A DNA stretch of 15,658 nt from Hyphomicrobiaceae bacterium (GCA_020442235.1 JAGRKQ010000199.1:1-15658); one strand, 5' to 3'. Positions 6,246 through 15,429 are shown, numbered from the stretch's first letter. Translations and numbers: made by a program. The notes: generated from the sequence alone by a model not told the origin.

Positions 6246-9014
6246 ATGGACTGGGCACAGATTCTTAAATTCTGGGGCAAGAGCGGGCCATGGCCGGATG
6301 GAACGCCCGGCGCCAGACCGCTTCTCGATCATCTTCTGGATGTTGCCGCCGTGGCCGAGATGCTCGGTGAAACGCGGCCGGCCTTTGTTGACCGCCTGGC
6401 CGGGCGCCTCGACACCCCTCCTGAAACGCTGATGGCCCTGATCGCCTTGCTGGCCGGTCTGCACGATCTCGGCAAGCTTGCCGTCCCGTTTCAGGCAAAG
6501 CGCCCCGAGCTTTGGCCTGAAGCGGTGCTCGGCGTTCTGCCGAAAGACCTTCCGGCGGATCAGGGGCATTGGCGTTACACTGCCCTTATCCTGCAGCACC
6601 CGCCCGTTGCCGGTCGCCTGGTTGAGCTTTTGCCGGGTCTTGGGGAAAATTTTGTCCAGCTTCTCGCCGTCGTTGCCGGCCATCACGGCGTTGCACCGGA
6701 AAGACAGTGGATCGCTCCAGGAGAATTGCCCCTGACCAATCCGGATCGCCACGTGCCGGAACCCTGCCTGGAAGCGGGGCGGCGGATGGTCGAGATTCTG
6801 ATCAAGGCAACGCGGGCCCGACCCTTGCCGGGGCTTGATGCACATGCTCTCGATGCCTTGTCCTTCCTCTTCAACGGCTGGATCACGACAGCGGACTGGA
6901 TCGGCTCGGACAGCGCCTTCTTCGCTCCGGCCGAGCCGCCAACCGATCCGGCCGAGCCGGGGCCGGCCTATCAGCGCGCAAAGCTTGCCGCGCGCCGGGC
7001 CCTTCAGCAAAACGGGCTGGTGCCGCTTCCTGCCAATGCCGCGCTCGACTGGACGCATCTCGGCCTGCCCGAGGGGGCCGTGGCGCGACCCATGCAACAG
7101 GCGGCGGCCGCAATCGATTTGCCGCCCGGACCCTGCCTTGCCGTCATCGAAGACCGCACGGGCGGCGGCAAGACCGAAGCCGCCCTGCGGCTTGCCGCGC
7201 GCATGATGCAGGCGGGAAAGGGGGAGGGACTTTATTTCGCCCTGCCGACCATGGCGACCGCCAACGCCATGCACGGCCGGATCGCACAGGCACTGCCGGC
7301 GCTGTTCGCGGGCGGCGAGCCCTCGCTGGTTCTGGCGCATGGGCGGGCATCGCTGGCGCGCCGCCTGACCGCGCTTGGCGCATCGCATGGGAAAGGCGGT
7401 GGAGAGAGCGTCGCCGCTGACTGCAATGCCTGGATCGCAGACAACCGCCGCAAGGCCTTCTTTGCCGATGTCGGGGCGGGAACGGTCGATCAGGCCTTCC
7501 TCGCGGTTCTGCGCAAGAAACATCTGGGCCTGCGCCAGTTCGCGCTCTCAGGGCGCATCCTGATCGTCGACGAGGCCCACAGTTTCGATTCCTACATGGA
7601 CGAAGAACTGAAGACGCTCATCGGCATGCATGCCAGAAATGGCGGCTCGGCCATCATCCTCTCGGCAACGCTGACGGGAAAGATCCGCAGCGATCTGGTG
7701 GCAGCGTTTCACGAGGGGCTTGCGCGTCCCGTGCGGGAAGCCGAGATCGCGCATCTCAGCAAGGAGGAAAAGAAAAAGGCCCGGAGCGCACAAAGCAAGC
7801 CGCCCTTGCCCATCATGGAAGCCTATCCGATGCTGACGCTGGCATCAGGCCGGGCGCTGGAAGAAAGGCCCGTCGCCCTGCACCCGGACGGGCGCCCGGA
7901 CATTGCGGTTCAGCGGATTTCCAGCCGCGCCGCAGCCTGCGTTCTGGCGCTGGAGCGGGCGGCAGACGGGGCGGCGGTTGCCATCATCGCCAATGCCGTC
8001 GACGAGGCGATCGCGATGTATGGGGCACTCGCGGCCCAATGCGGCGAGCGTGTCGATCTGTTCCACGCCCGCTTTGCCATGGGCGACCGCATGGACATCG
8101 AGACGCGGGCCCTTTCGCGTTTCGGCAAGAAGGCTGAAGCAGAATCCCGCAAGGGGCGCATCCTCGTCGGCACGCAGGTCCTCGAGCAAAGCCTCGATCT
8201 TGATTTTGATGTCATGATCAGCGATCTCGCGCCGGCCGATAATCTTATCCAGAGGGCAGGGCGCCTGTGGCGGCATATGGACGACAGGCCGGCGGCACAA
8301 CGCCCCGTCGCCGCGCCGGTGCTAACGATCCTGTCGCCGGACCTCGAAGAGGCAACGCATGCGGGTTGGCTGGAGGAAAGCCTGGGTGCTGCGGCCTTTG
8401 TCTACAAGCATCCCGGCGTGATGTGGCGCAGCGCAAAAGGTCTTTTTTCTGGCCCGCACCTGCCCCGACCGGATACGCCCGATTTTCGGGCGCTGCTGGA
8501 GGAGGTTTACCGCGAAGGCGAAGACGATCTGCCGGCCTGTCTGACGGAAAAGGCAATCGAAGCCAAAGGCGATTCCTATGCCCATAAGGCGCTGGCCAAA
8601 AACAATCTCATTCATCCGGGCGCAGGCTATTGCGGTCTGGGCGAGAGCCTTTCCGCCGACGAGACCATCGGCACGCGCCTGGGTGAAGAAACGGTGACCA
8701 TCCGTCTTGCCCGCCGCGAGGCCGGAAAGCTGGTGCCCTGGGCGCGCCATGCCAGAGCCGGCGAGCGGCTTTTGTGGGAGTTATCCGAAGTGTCGGTGCG
8801 CAAAGGGTGGCTGGAACATCATTGCGGCAAGGAGCCTGTGGCCGAAACGCCCGAGACGGCGGCCCTGCGGGCGCAATGGCCCGAATTCGAGCAGGCCATC
8901 CGCATTGCCGAAGTCGGAGGAGACGATGCCCTGCGCTTCGGGGAAACAGCCAGCCCGTTGACATACAATCGGGAAAGCGGTCTCTACTGGTTCAACCTGC
9001 ACATGCGGGGATGA
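6246..9014 (+). CDS. cas3: Cas3, HD nuclease-helicase of type I-E
   Basis: Cas3 is recruited by target-bound Cascade, then nicks and degrades the DNA while unwinding it. I place the start at ATG 6246 (MDWAQILKFWGKSGPWPDG, 922 residues), matching the family's N-terminal WGKS. An upstream TTG at 6216 only adds an unusual 10 residues. The HD domain shows H29, HDLGK with H73-D74, and AGHHG. The SF2 helicase shows Walker A TGGGKTEAAL (G306-T310), DEAH (442-445), SAT (473-475), and motifs V/VI including LVGTQVLEQSLDLDFDV and QRAGRLWRH (Q669-R673). A C-terminal accessory domain completes it. HD and helicase are fused in the usual I-E order and no key residue is missing. Its final codons overlap a CRISPR-repeat-like sequence. 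No clear promoter is visible in the 103-bp gap after the tRNA. Confidence 0.97.
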   Translation: MDWAQILKFWGKSGPWPDGTPGARPLLDHLLDVAAVAEMLGETRPAFVDRLAGRLDTPPETLMALIALLAGLHDLGKLAVPFQAKRPELWPEAVLGVLPKDLPADQGHWRYTALILQHPPVAGRLVELLPGLGENFVQLLAVVAGHHGVAPERQWIAPGELPLTNPDRHVPEPCLEAGRRMVEILIKATRARPLPGLDAHALDALSFLFNGWITTADWIGSDSAFFAPAEPPTDPAEPGPAYQRAKLAARRALQQNGLVPLPANAALDWTHLGLPEGAVARPMQQAAAAIDLPPGPCLAVIEDRTGGGKTEAALRLAARMMQAGKGEGLYFALPTMATANAMHGRIAQALPALFAGGEPSLVLAHGRASLARRLTALGASHGKGGGESVAADCNAWIADNRRKAFFADVGAGTVDQAFLAVLRKKHLGLRQFALSGRILIVDEAHSFDSYMDEELKTLIGMHARNGGSAIILSATLTGKIRSDLVAAFHEGLARPVREAEIAHLSKEEKKKARSAQSKPPLPIMEAYPMLTLASGRALEERPVALHPDGRPDIAVQRISSRAAACVLALERAADGAAVAIIANAVDEAIAMYGALAAQCGERVDLFHARFAMGDRMDIETRALSRFGKKAEAESRKGRILVGTQVLEQSLDLDFDVMISDLAPADNLIQRAGRLWRHMDDRPAAQRPVAAPVLTILSPDLEEATHAGWLEESLGAAAFVYKHPGVMWRSAKGLFSGPHLPRPDTPDFRALLEEVYREGEDDLPACLTEKAIEAKGDSYAHKALAKNNLIHPGAGYCGLGESLSADETIGTRLGEETVTIRLARREAGKLVPWARHARAGERLLWELSEVSVRKGWLEHHCGKEPVAETPETAALRAQWPEFEQAIRIAEVGGDDALRFGETASPLTYNRESGLYWFNLHMRG

Positions 9015-9018
9015 ATCG
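8990..9018 (+). repeat. Degenerate CRISPR-repeat-like element at the cas3 stop codon
   Basis: Aligned without gaps to the array repeat, 21 of 29 positions agree. The right part is nearly identical: GCGGGGATGAATCG here against GCGGGGATGAACCG in the array. The changed bases on the left still allow a hairpin, CCTGC-ACAT-GCGGG (8996-9009, one G-U pair), directly before the handle-like ATGAATCG (9011-9018). This matches the place where Cas6e would cut in a true repeat. It overlaps the cas3 stop (9012-9014) and the leader of the following small ORF. No second repeat copy is found 32 bp downstream. It may be a repeat-derived guide element, a relic of a lost array, or chance. Confidence 0.55.
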
Positions 9019-9021
9019 CTC

Positions 9022-9198
9022 ATGAATAATACCATGACATTTCAGGATGCTGTGAAAACCTGGCGTTTGCATTGGAGTGGTGAGTTCCAGAAACGGATTG
9101 CGGCGCTGTTTGACGTCAATCCCGGCCGGGTGAACGAAGTTCTGAAGGGGCGGCGTCGCCCCGGCAGCGAAGCGATCGCCCGTGATTCATTGAAATGA
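9022..9198 (+). CDS. Small helix-turn-helix protein inserted between cas3 and casA
   Basis: This 58-codon frame starts 7 bp after the cas3 stop at ATG 9022. An internal ATG at 9034 is the alternative. The upstream GGGG (9007-9010) is a weak, distant ribosome site, so coupling to cas3 translation is likely. The sequence has a clear helix-turn-helix pattern: QKRIAALFDV (helix 2), turn NPG, RVNEVLKGRR (recognition helix), then PGSEAIA. The tail is basic. Small HTH proteins of this type are frequent in proteobacteria, but I do not recognise a standard Cas family. Its stop is 7 bp before an intrinsic terminator, so cas3 and this gene form one unit. It may regulate the cas genes, which is inferred from position only. 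Confidence 0.7.
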   Translation: MNNTMTFQDAVKTWRLHWSGEFQKRIAALFDVNPGRVNEVLKGRRRPGSEAIARDSLK

Positions 9199-9205
9199 AT
9201 TTTTC

Positions 9206-9232
9206 AAGGCCCCGCGCAAGCGGGGCCTTTTT
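9206..9232 (+). terminator. Strong intrinsic terminator between cas3-HTH and the Cascade genes
   Basis: AAGGCCCCGC (9206-9215), tetraloop GCAA and GCGGGGCCTT (9220-9229) make a perfect 10-bp stem, running into TTTTT (9228-9232). The reverse strand lacks a T tract, so it works in the plus direction. It begins 7 bp after the HTH stop codon and should separate cas3-HTH transcripts from casA. The inner stem CCCCGC-N4-GCGGGG is identical to the CRISPR repeat stem. Confidence 0.85.
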
Positions 9233-9294
9233 GTCTCGGTCACTCATGTCAAGGCATCTGCGTGTCTTGAGCTCCAGCCCCGGAGGCGTGCGGC
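9231..9294 (+). promoter_or_regulatory. casA leader region, expected site of the Cascade promoter
   Basis: Because a strong terminator lies just upstream, casA-cas2e should have a promoter here or inside the HTH gene. The best pair by eye is TTGTCT (9231-9236), 17 bp, then GCATCT (9254-9259), which is a poor -10 box. A good ribosome site GGAGG (9282-9286) precedes the casA ATG. The promoter is inferred from the layout and is not clearly seen. Confidence 0.25.
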
Positions 9295-10959
9295 ATGACG
9301 TTCAATCTTTTGACCGGCCCCTTTTTCCCCGTCCGGACCCGGTCCGGGGCGCGGCGCTGGGTGTCTTTTGCGGATCTGGCGAAGAGGGAGGGCGATGAAG
9401 CCCCGGTCGCCTTTGCCTGGCCGCGTTCCGACTTCAATGCGGCCTGTTTCGAGCTGGCAATCGGCGTCGCGGCGCTGGCGCTGGATCTGGCGCGGCCCGA
9501 AGACTGGCACGATGAATGGTGTGAGCCGGACGGGCCGGAAGCGCTCGCGGATAAGATCGCCCCCTTTGTCCATGCCTTCGCGTTTCTCGGCGAGGGGCCC
9601 TGTTTTTTGCAGGATTTGGCCCCCCTGCCGGGCGATCCCAATCCGGTCGAGGCGCTGTTGATCGACACGCCCGGCGCCAACGGCCAGAAAAAGAACGCTG
9701 ATCTTCTGACCCATGGCGGGCGCTATCCGCAGCTTGGCCTGCCGGCTGCGGCGATGGCGCTTTATACGCTGCAGCAGTTTGCGCCCTCTGGCGGGGCCGG
9801 AAACCGCACCTCCATGCGCGGCGGCGGGCCGATGACCTGCCTCGTCCTGCCCGGTGCGCATCAGGACGGAACGCCGGCCTGTCTTTGGGACATCGTCCTC
9901 GCCAATCTGCCTCTGGTGACGGATGGGGTGCCACGGCAAAAGCTGGAGCGTGTCTTTCCTTGGCTGGCGCCGACCCTGACCTCGGGCAAGGATACGGGCG
10001 GACAGGTGATCCACGAAAACGACCCGCGCGTTCATCCGCTTCAGGCCTTTTTCGGCATGCCGCGCCGTCTGCGGCTGGTGGCCGGCGAGACTGAGGGAAC
10101 TTGCGCCATGACCGGCGAAACGGGGCCGGTCGTCACCGGCTTCGTGCAGGTGCCCTACGGCGTCAATTACGGCCTTTGGAGCCATCCGCTGACGCCTTAT
10201 CGCCGGCTCAAGCCGGAAGGCGAACCTTATCCGGCCAAACCCAAATCTGCGCATATGGGATATCGCGACTGGGTTTCGGTGACCTATGGCGATCCCGTTA
10301 GCAAGACGGCCGATCCGGCGCAGAATGTGCAGCATCTGCTGAAGCGCTCGGCAGAGTTGAGGCAGAAGCCGTGCACGCGGGCGGACCCGCGCCTGCGCAT
10401 TGCCGGATGGGCGATGAGCAACATGGAAGCGATTGCCTTCCTCGATTCCGAGCAGCCTTTGTATCTGGCCGAGGATGAAGGGGCGGCGAAGGCTCTGGCC
10501 GGCTTTGCCCTTCAAATGGCCGGAGCAGCGGATTTTGCCGCCGGCCTTTTGCGCAATGCGCTGCGCCGGGCGCTGTTTTCCGAGAACGCCAGCGTCGATA
10601 CGGCAAAGGGGCTCTTTCATGCCGCCCGGGCCAGCTTTTACGCCGAGACGGAAAGTGCCTTCCATCAGCATCTCGGTCATCTGAATGAAGATGGGGGGCA
10701 TCGGGGTGAGGCCCTCCGGCGCTGGCTGCACAAGATGCACGATGTGGCCGAGCGGCTTTTCGACGACGCCACCGCCGATGTCGAGGCCAATGGCGATGCC
10801 ATGCGCCGCATCGCGGATGCCGCCAGTCTGATGCGGGCGGCTTTCTTCGGCTACGGCAAGGACGGCAAGGCGCTGTTCACGCTGCTCGATATCGCGGCAC
10901 CCGCCACCGCAAAGACCGCGAAAACCGGAGCAGGCAAGGCCAAGGGGAGGTCGTTATGA
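9295..10959 (+). CDS. casA: Cascade large subunit Cas8e (CasA/Cse1)
   Basis: Cas8e recognises the PAM, stabilises the R-loop and recruits Cas3. The 554 residues are slightly longer than the E. coli protein (about 500). The start MTFNLLTGPFFPVRTRSG aligns with the family N terminus. Other hallmarks are RTSMRGGGPMTCLV (171-184) and YGVNYGLWSHPLTPYRRLK (288-306). A C-terminal helical bundle from about 380 to 530 ends in a basic, low-complexity tail (PATAKTAKTGAGKAKG). The cysteine pairs that bind zinc in the E. coli protein are not conserved: only one Cys remains in TEGTCAMTGETG. GGAGG lies 8 bp before the ATG. The gene overlaps casB by 4 bp (ATGA), with GGGGAGG before the casB start. Confidence 0.95.
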   Translation: MTFNLLTGPFFPVRTRSGARRWVSFADLAKREGDEAPVAFAWPRSDFNAACFELAIGVAALALDLARPEDWHDEWCEPDGPEALADKIAPFVHAFAFLGEGPCFLQDLAPLPGDPNPVEALLIDTPGANGQKKNADLLTHGGRYPQLGLPAAAMALYTLQQFAPSGGAGNRTSMRGGGPMTCLVLPGAHQDGTPACLWDIVLANLPLVTDGVPRQKLERVFPWLAPTLTSGKDTGGQVIHENDPRVHPLQAFFGMPRRLRLVAGETEGTCAMTGETGPVVTGFVQVPYGVNYGLWSHPLTPYRRLKPEGEPYPAKPKSAHMGYRDWVSVTYGDPVSKTADPAQNVQHLLKRSAELRQKPCTRADPRLRIAGWAMSNMEAIAFLDSEQPLYLAEDEGAAKALAGFALQMAGAADFAAGLLRNALRRALFSENASVDTAKGLFHAARASFYAETESAFHQHLGHLNEDGGHRGEALRRWLHKMHDVAERLFDDATADVEANGDAMRRIADAASLMRAAFFGYGKDGKALFTLLDIAAPATAKTAKTGAGKAKGRSL

Positions 10960-11603
10960 GCGAAACGGACTGGAAAGCGATTGTCGAAACGATCACCGGC
11001 TGGTGGACGGGGCTCAATGAGGCCACCGAGAAGGGATCGGGCCGCCACCGCGCTGCCCGTGCCCGGCTGAGGCGCGCCGCGACGTTGAACGACATCGTCA
11101 TGGTGCCGGAAGCCCTGTCGCTTGTCCACGAATGCGGCCCGGACGGACTGCCGGATAAATTGGTCAACCATATCCTGCTGCTGGCATCCGTTCTGGCCCA
11201 TGTGCCCGTCGTTGCACAGCAGGTTGGCACCTTTGCGCAATGCGCCGGCCGCGACGACAACGGCAATCTCCTCGGCCGCGATGAAACCGGCGGGCAGTTG
11301 ATCTCGCATTTGCGCTTCAAGGCGCTGGTCGAAACGCTGCACGCGCTTCACGAGGCTGGTTCTGGCGATGACGATGCCTTCGACACCGCCCTTGCGGCCC
11401 TGCGCCGGGCGGTGAAGCACGCCGGGTCGGCCGGATATGATCGCAGCCGGTTCATCAACGACATCCTGCACTTCTCGCCGGCGACCAAGCGCCGCTGGCA
11501 TTTCGACTACTGGCAGACCTTCAAAGCGCCGCCCGCGACCGCCGCCGATGGCAAAGCCGGCGACACCCCTCAGGGCAACAGGGACGCCGCCACCGCCGTC
11601 TGA
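10956..11603 (+). CDS. casB: Cascade small subunit Cse2 (CasB/Cas11e)
   Basis: Two copies of this helical protein form the inner belly of Cascade and hold the crRNA-DNA hybrid. The 215 residues exceed the E. coli CasB (about 160). The recognisable parts are an N-terminal WWTGLNEATEKGSGRHRAARARLRR-like region, the central helices LVNHILLLASVLAHVP, an HLRFKALVE segment and a C-terminal YDRSRFINDILHFSPATKRRW motif preceding DYWQTF. The extra length is mostly an Asp-rich insert (GSGDDDAFD) and a low-complexity tail (ATAADGKAGDTPQGN). The start overlaps casA by 4 bp. Position between casA and cas7e supports the call. Confidence 0.92.
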   Translation: MSETDWKAIVETITGWWTGLNEATEKGSGRHRAARARLRRAATLNDIVMVPEALSLVHECGPDGLPDKLVNHILLLASVLAHVPVVAQQVGTFAQCAGRDDNGNLLGRDETGGQLISHLRFKALVETLHALHEAGSGDDDAFDTALAALRRAVKHAGSAGYDRSRFINDILHFSPATKRRWHFDYWQTFKAPPATAADGKAGDTPQGNRDAATAV

Positions 11604-11635
11604 CCCCGCACTTTCGATCCAGAAGGACAAGACCC

Positions 11636-12700
11636 ATGGAACGTTTCATCCAGTTTCACATTCTCACCCATTATCCGCCCTCCAACCCCAATCGAGATGA
11701 TCTCGGCCAGCCGAAATCAGCCATCGTCGGCGGCACGCGGCGCCAGCGCATTTCCAGTCAGGCCATCAAGCGTGCGGTGCGTGAATCGGATGCGTTCAGC
11801 CGGGCCCTTACCGGTGGGATCGGCGATCGCACCCAGCGTCTCGGGCGGGAGATTGCCGCGCATCTGCGCATGAAGGGCGAGGCGGACGAAGCCAAGATCA
11901 CCGAAATCGCCCGCGAGATCGCCGGCATCTTCGGCAAGATCAAGTCGGACAAGAGCAGCCTCGACATCGAGCAGCTCGCCTTCATCTCGCCTGACGAAAG
12001 GAAGAAGGCGCTTGAACTGGCCGAAAAGCGCCTTGCCGGTGAAACTCTGCCGAAGGAGAAGGAACTGGCATCCATGGCGCTGCAGGGTGCGGACGGGGCC
12101 GTCGACATCGCCATGTTCGGGCGCATGCTGGCCGACAATCCAGCCTTCAACCGCGATGCCGCCGTGCAGGTTTCCCACGCCATCACCGCCAACAAGGTGA
12201 GCAACGAGATCGACTATTACACCGCCGTCGATGATCTGAAGGAGCGGGCGGAAGACGCTGGCGCCGGCTTTGTCGGCGAGGCCGGGTTCGGCTCGGGCGT
12301 CTATTACATCCACGTCTGCGTCCACACCGCACAGCTTGTCGACAATCTTGACGGCGACAGGGAACTGGCCGCGCGCGGTATCGAGGCGTTGACCCGCGCG
12401 CTGGCGCTTGCCACGCCCTCGGGAAAACGCAACAGCTACAGCCATGACGTGCGCGCCGAATACATGCTTGTCGAGCGCGGCGACGGCCAGCCGATCAACC
12501 TGTTCTCCGCCTTTGCCGAGCCGGTGAGCGCAGCCGGGCTGATGGGCGAATGCGTGCGAAAGCTGGAAAAGAAGCGCGACGACTTTGCAAAGGCCTATGG
12601 GGCCTGGTGGTCGGGTGAGCCGAAGCGGCTCTATGTCGGCGACACGTCAGGCGTGAGCCTTGACGATCTTGCCCGCTATGCGGCGGACGGGCTGCGCTGA
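11636..12700 (+). CDS. cas7e: Cascade backbone protein Cas7e (CasC/Cse4)
   Basis: Six copies polymerise along the crRNA spacer. The product is 354 residues, close to the family norm. The N terminus MERFIQFHILTHYPPSNPNRD continues DDLGQPKSAIVGGTRRQRISSQAIKRAVR, which is the conserved RNA-binding start of this family. Further features are a Lys/Glu-rich helical insertion (about 75-140), the ALTRALALATPSGKRNSYS segment and AEYMLVERGDGQPINLFSAF near the end. AAGGA lies 8 bp upstream of the ATG, after a 32-bp gap from casB, the largest gap within the Cascade block. Its stop overlaps the cas5e start by one base (TGATG). Confidence 0.96.
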   Translation: MERFIQFHILTHYPPSNPNRDDLGQPKSAIVGGTRRQRISSQAIKRAVRESDAFSRALTGGIGDRTQRLGREIAAHLRMKGEADEAKITEIAREIAGIFGKIKSDKSSLDIEQLAFISPDERKKALELAEKRLAGETLPKEKELASMALQGADGAVDIAMFGRMLADNPAFNRDAAVQVSHAITANKVSNEIDYYTAVDDLKERAEDAGAGFVGEAGFGSGVYYIHVCVHTAQLVDNLDGDRELAARGIEALTRALALATPSGKRNSYSHDVRAEYMLVERGDGQPINLFSAFAEPVSAAGLMGECVRKLEKKRDDFAKAYGAWWSGEPKRLYVGDTSGVSLDDLARYAADGLR

Positions 12701-13449
12701 TGCGTTCCTTCCTCGTCATCACGCTGGCCGCGCCAATGGCGAGCTTTGGCTATGCGCCCGGCAATGTCGAACGGGTCACGGCGGAAAGGCCGACCCGCTC
12801 GGCGCTGCTGGGCCTGGCCGGGGCGGCGCTTGGCATTGCGCGCGCCGATGAAGCCGGGCAGGCCGCACTGCGCTCCGGCCTGTCCACCGCCTCGCGGACC
12901 ATCCGATCCGGGGGGCTCCTGCGCGATTATCACACCTATCAGTCCGTTTCGCGCACGAAGGGGCGCTTCCGCACCCGGCGCGATGCGCTGGCTGCGACAG
13001 AGGTCCAGACCTCCATCACCCTGCGCGATTATCGCTGCGACGGGTTCTGGCAGGCCGCCTATGCGGCCCGTCCTGAGGGGACGATCGACCTCGACGTCTT
13101 GAGGAGGGCTTTTCTCGCCCCGCGCTATCCGCTTTATGCCGGACGCAAGGCCTGCACCCTGTCCTGGCCGTTGGCGCCACGCCTGATCGAGGCCGAAACG
13201 CTTCAGGAAGCCTTTGCCGGCCATGCCAGCGGGCAGGCCTTTCCAAGCCCCCGGCAAAAGGTTGTGATCGCCACCGATGATGCCAGCCTCTTGCCGGCCT
13301 TGCGGCAGGGCGATGGTGGGATCAGGGAACTGGGCCGGACCGACGAGCCGGAAAGCCGGATCCCCTGGCAGTTCGCGGCCAGCCGGGAATGGGCCTTTGA
13401 CGAGGTGGCCGTGGCCACCGACAGGGAGGGCGGGGCCGATGTGGCATGA
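12700..13449 (+). CDS. cas5e: Cascade subunit Cas5e (CasD)
   Basis: Cas5e caps the 5' handle of the crRNA. The 249 residues match the family in length (E. coli about 224). Conserved signs are MRSFLVITLAAPMASFGY at the N terminus, the PTRSALLGLAGAALGI glycine-rich segment (31-46), LRDYHTYQSV (74-83), FLAPRYPLYAGRKACTLSWP in the middle, and QFAASREW near the C terminus. The start shares one base with the cas7e stop. The gene overlaps cas6e by 11 bp, indicating tight co-translation. In type I-E this protein is not the crRNA endonuclease; Cas6e does that. Confidence 0.94.
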   Translation: MRSFLVITLAAPMASFGYAPGNVERVTAERPTRSALLGLAGAALGIARADEAGQAALRSGLSTASRTIRSGGLLRDYHTYQSVSRTKGRFRTRRDALAATEVQTSITLRDYRCDGFWQAAYAARPEGTIDLDVLRRAFLAPRYPLYAGRKACTLSWPLAPRLIEAETLQEAFAGHASGQAFPSPRQKVVIATDDASLLPALRQGDGGIRELGRTDEPESRIPWQFAASREWAFDEVAVATDREGGADVA

Positions 13450-14188
13450 CAATCCCTTCCTGACGCGGCTGCGGCTGAAACGTGATTCCGCGGTTGTTGC
13501 TCCGCTGATCCGTAATCTTCTGCCGAAGGACGAAAAGGAGGCCGGTGACATGCACCACCGGCTGCTCTGGACGCTTTTTGCCGATGAAGGCGCAACGCCT
13601 GCATCACCGCCGGTCGATGGCGCTTCCAGGGCCGCGTTTCTGTGGCGCCATATGGATGCTGCCGGCACGTTCCTTGTGCTCGGCCCCCGGCCGGCGCCGG
13701 CTTCGCCTTATTTCGAGATCGAGACGAAGCCCTTCGATGTCGATTTCTGCGAAGGCCAGCGCCTTGCCTTTGATCTCAGGCTCAACGCTACCGTCGACCG
13801 CATGGTGGAAAGTGGCAAGGGCCGAGCCGGGCGACACCGCAGCGACATCGTGCTCGATGCGCTCCATGCCTTGCGCCGGGAGGGCATGAACGAGAAAGGC
13901 AGTGGTCCCTTGCGTCTTTCGGCTGCGCAAGCGGCTGTCAGTGCCTGGCTCGCCCGGCGTGGGTCGCAGGGCGGGAAAGGGGGGTTCCATCTGGAGGAGT
14001 GCACCGTCACGGCCTATCGCACGGTGACGGTGGGTGGAGGCCGCAAGGCATCTCAACAGGGCATCAGCGATGCCGTTGGCGTTCTCAGCGTCACCGATCC
14101 GGCGGTATTTCGCACCATGCTGTTGTCCGGGCTCGGTCGGCGCAAGGCTTTCGGCTGCGGCCTGATGCTCGTACGGCCGGCGGTGTGA
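13439..14188 (+). CDS. cas6e: crRNA endonuclease Cas6e (CasE)
   Basis: Cas6e cuts each repeat below its hairpin, leaving the 8-base 5' handle, and stays on the 3' hairpin. I place the start at ATG 13439 (MWHDNPFLTRLRLKRD, 249 residues) because it follows AGGGAGGG (about 13423-13430) and aligns with the ferredoxin-like N terminus. Longer upstream frames only run antisense-like through cas5e. The likely catalytic histidine is His40 in DMHHRLLWTLF, matching E. coli His20 in LHQGLWHLF by alignment to the Trp. The C-terminal glycine-rich loop GLGRRKAFGCGLMLVRP is intact. It overlaps cas5e by 11 bp and is one base from cas1e. Confidence 0.95.
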   Translation: MWHDNPFLTRLRLKRDSAVVAPLIRNLLPKDEKEAGDMHHRLLWTLFADEGATPASPPVDGASRAAFLWRHMDAAGTFLVLGPRPAPASPYFEIETKPFDVDFCEGQRLAFDLRLNATVDRMVESGKGRAGRHRSDIVLDALHALRREGMNEKGSGPLRLSAAQAAVSAWLARRGSQGGKGGFHLEECTVTAYRTVTVGGGRKASQQGISDAVGVLSVTDPAVFRTMLLSGLGRRKAFGCGLMLVRPAV

Positions 14189-14189
14189 C

Positions 14190-15429
<1,240 letters not shown>

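Noticed and set aside
5967..7523. Minus-strand open frame of 518 codons over the tRNA and cas3
   Set aside because: It crosses a tRNA gene on the other strand and is antisense to the conserved Cas3 HD and Walker motifs; composition is shadow-like.
9052..9080. Second pseudo-repeat one spacer length after the element at 8990-9018
   Set aside because: Only about 10 of 29 positions match the array repeat, which is close to chance, so there is no support for a two-repeat mini-array.
9244..10740. Minus-strand open frame of 498 codons opposite casA
   Set aside because: It is antisense to a clear Cas8e and shows no recognisable domain.
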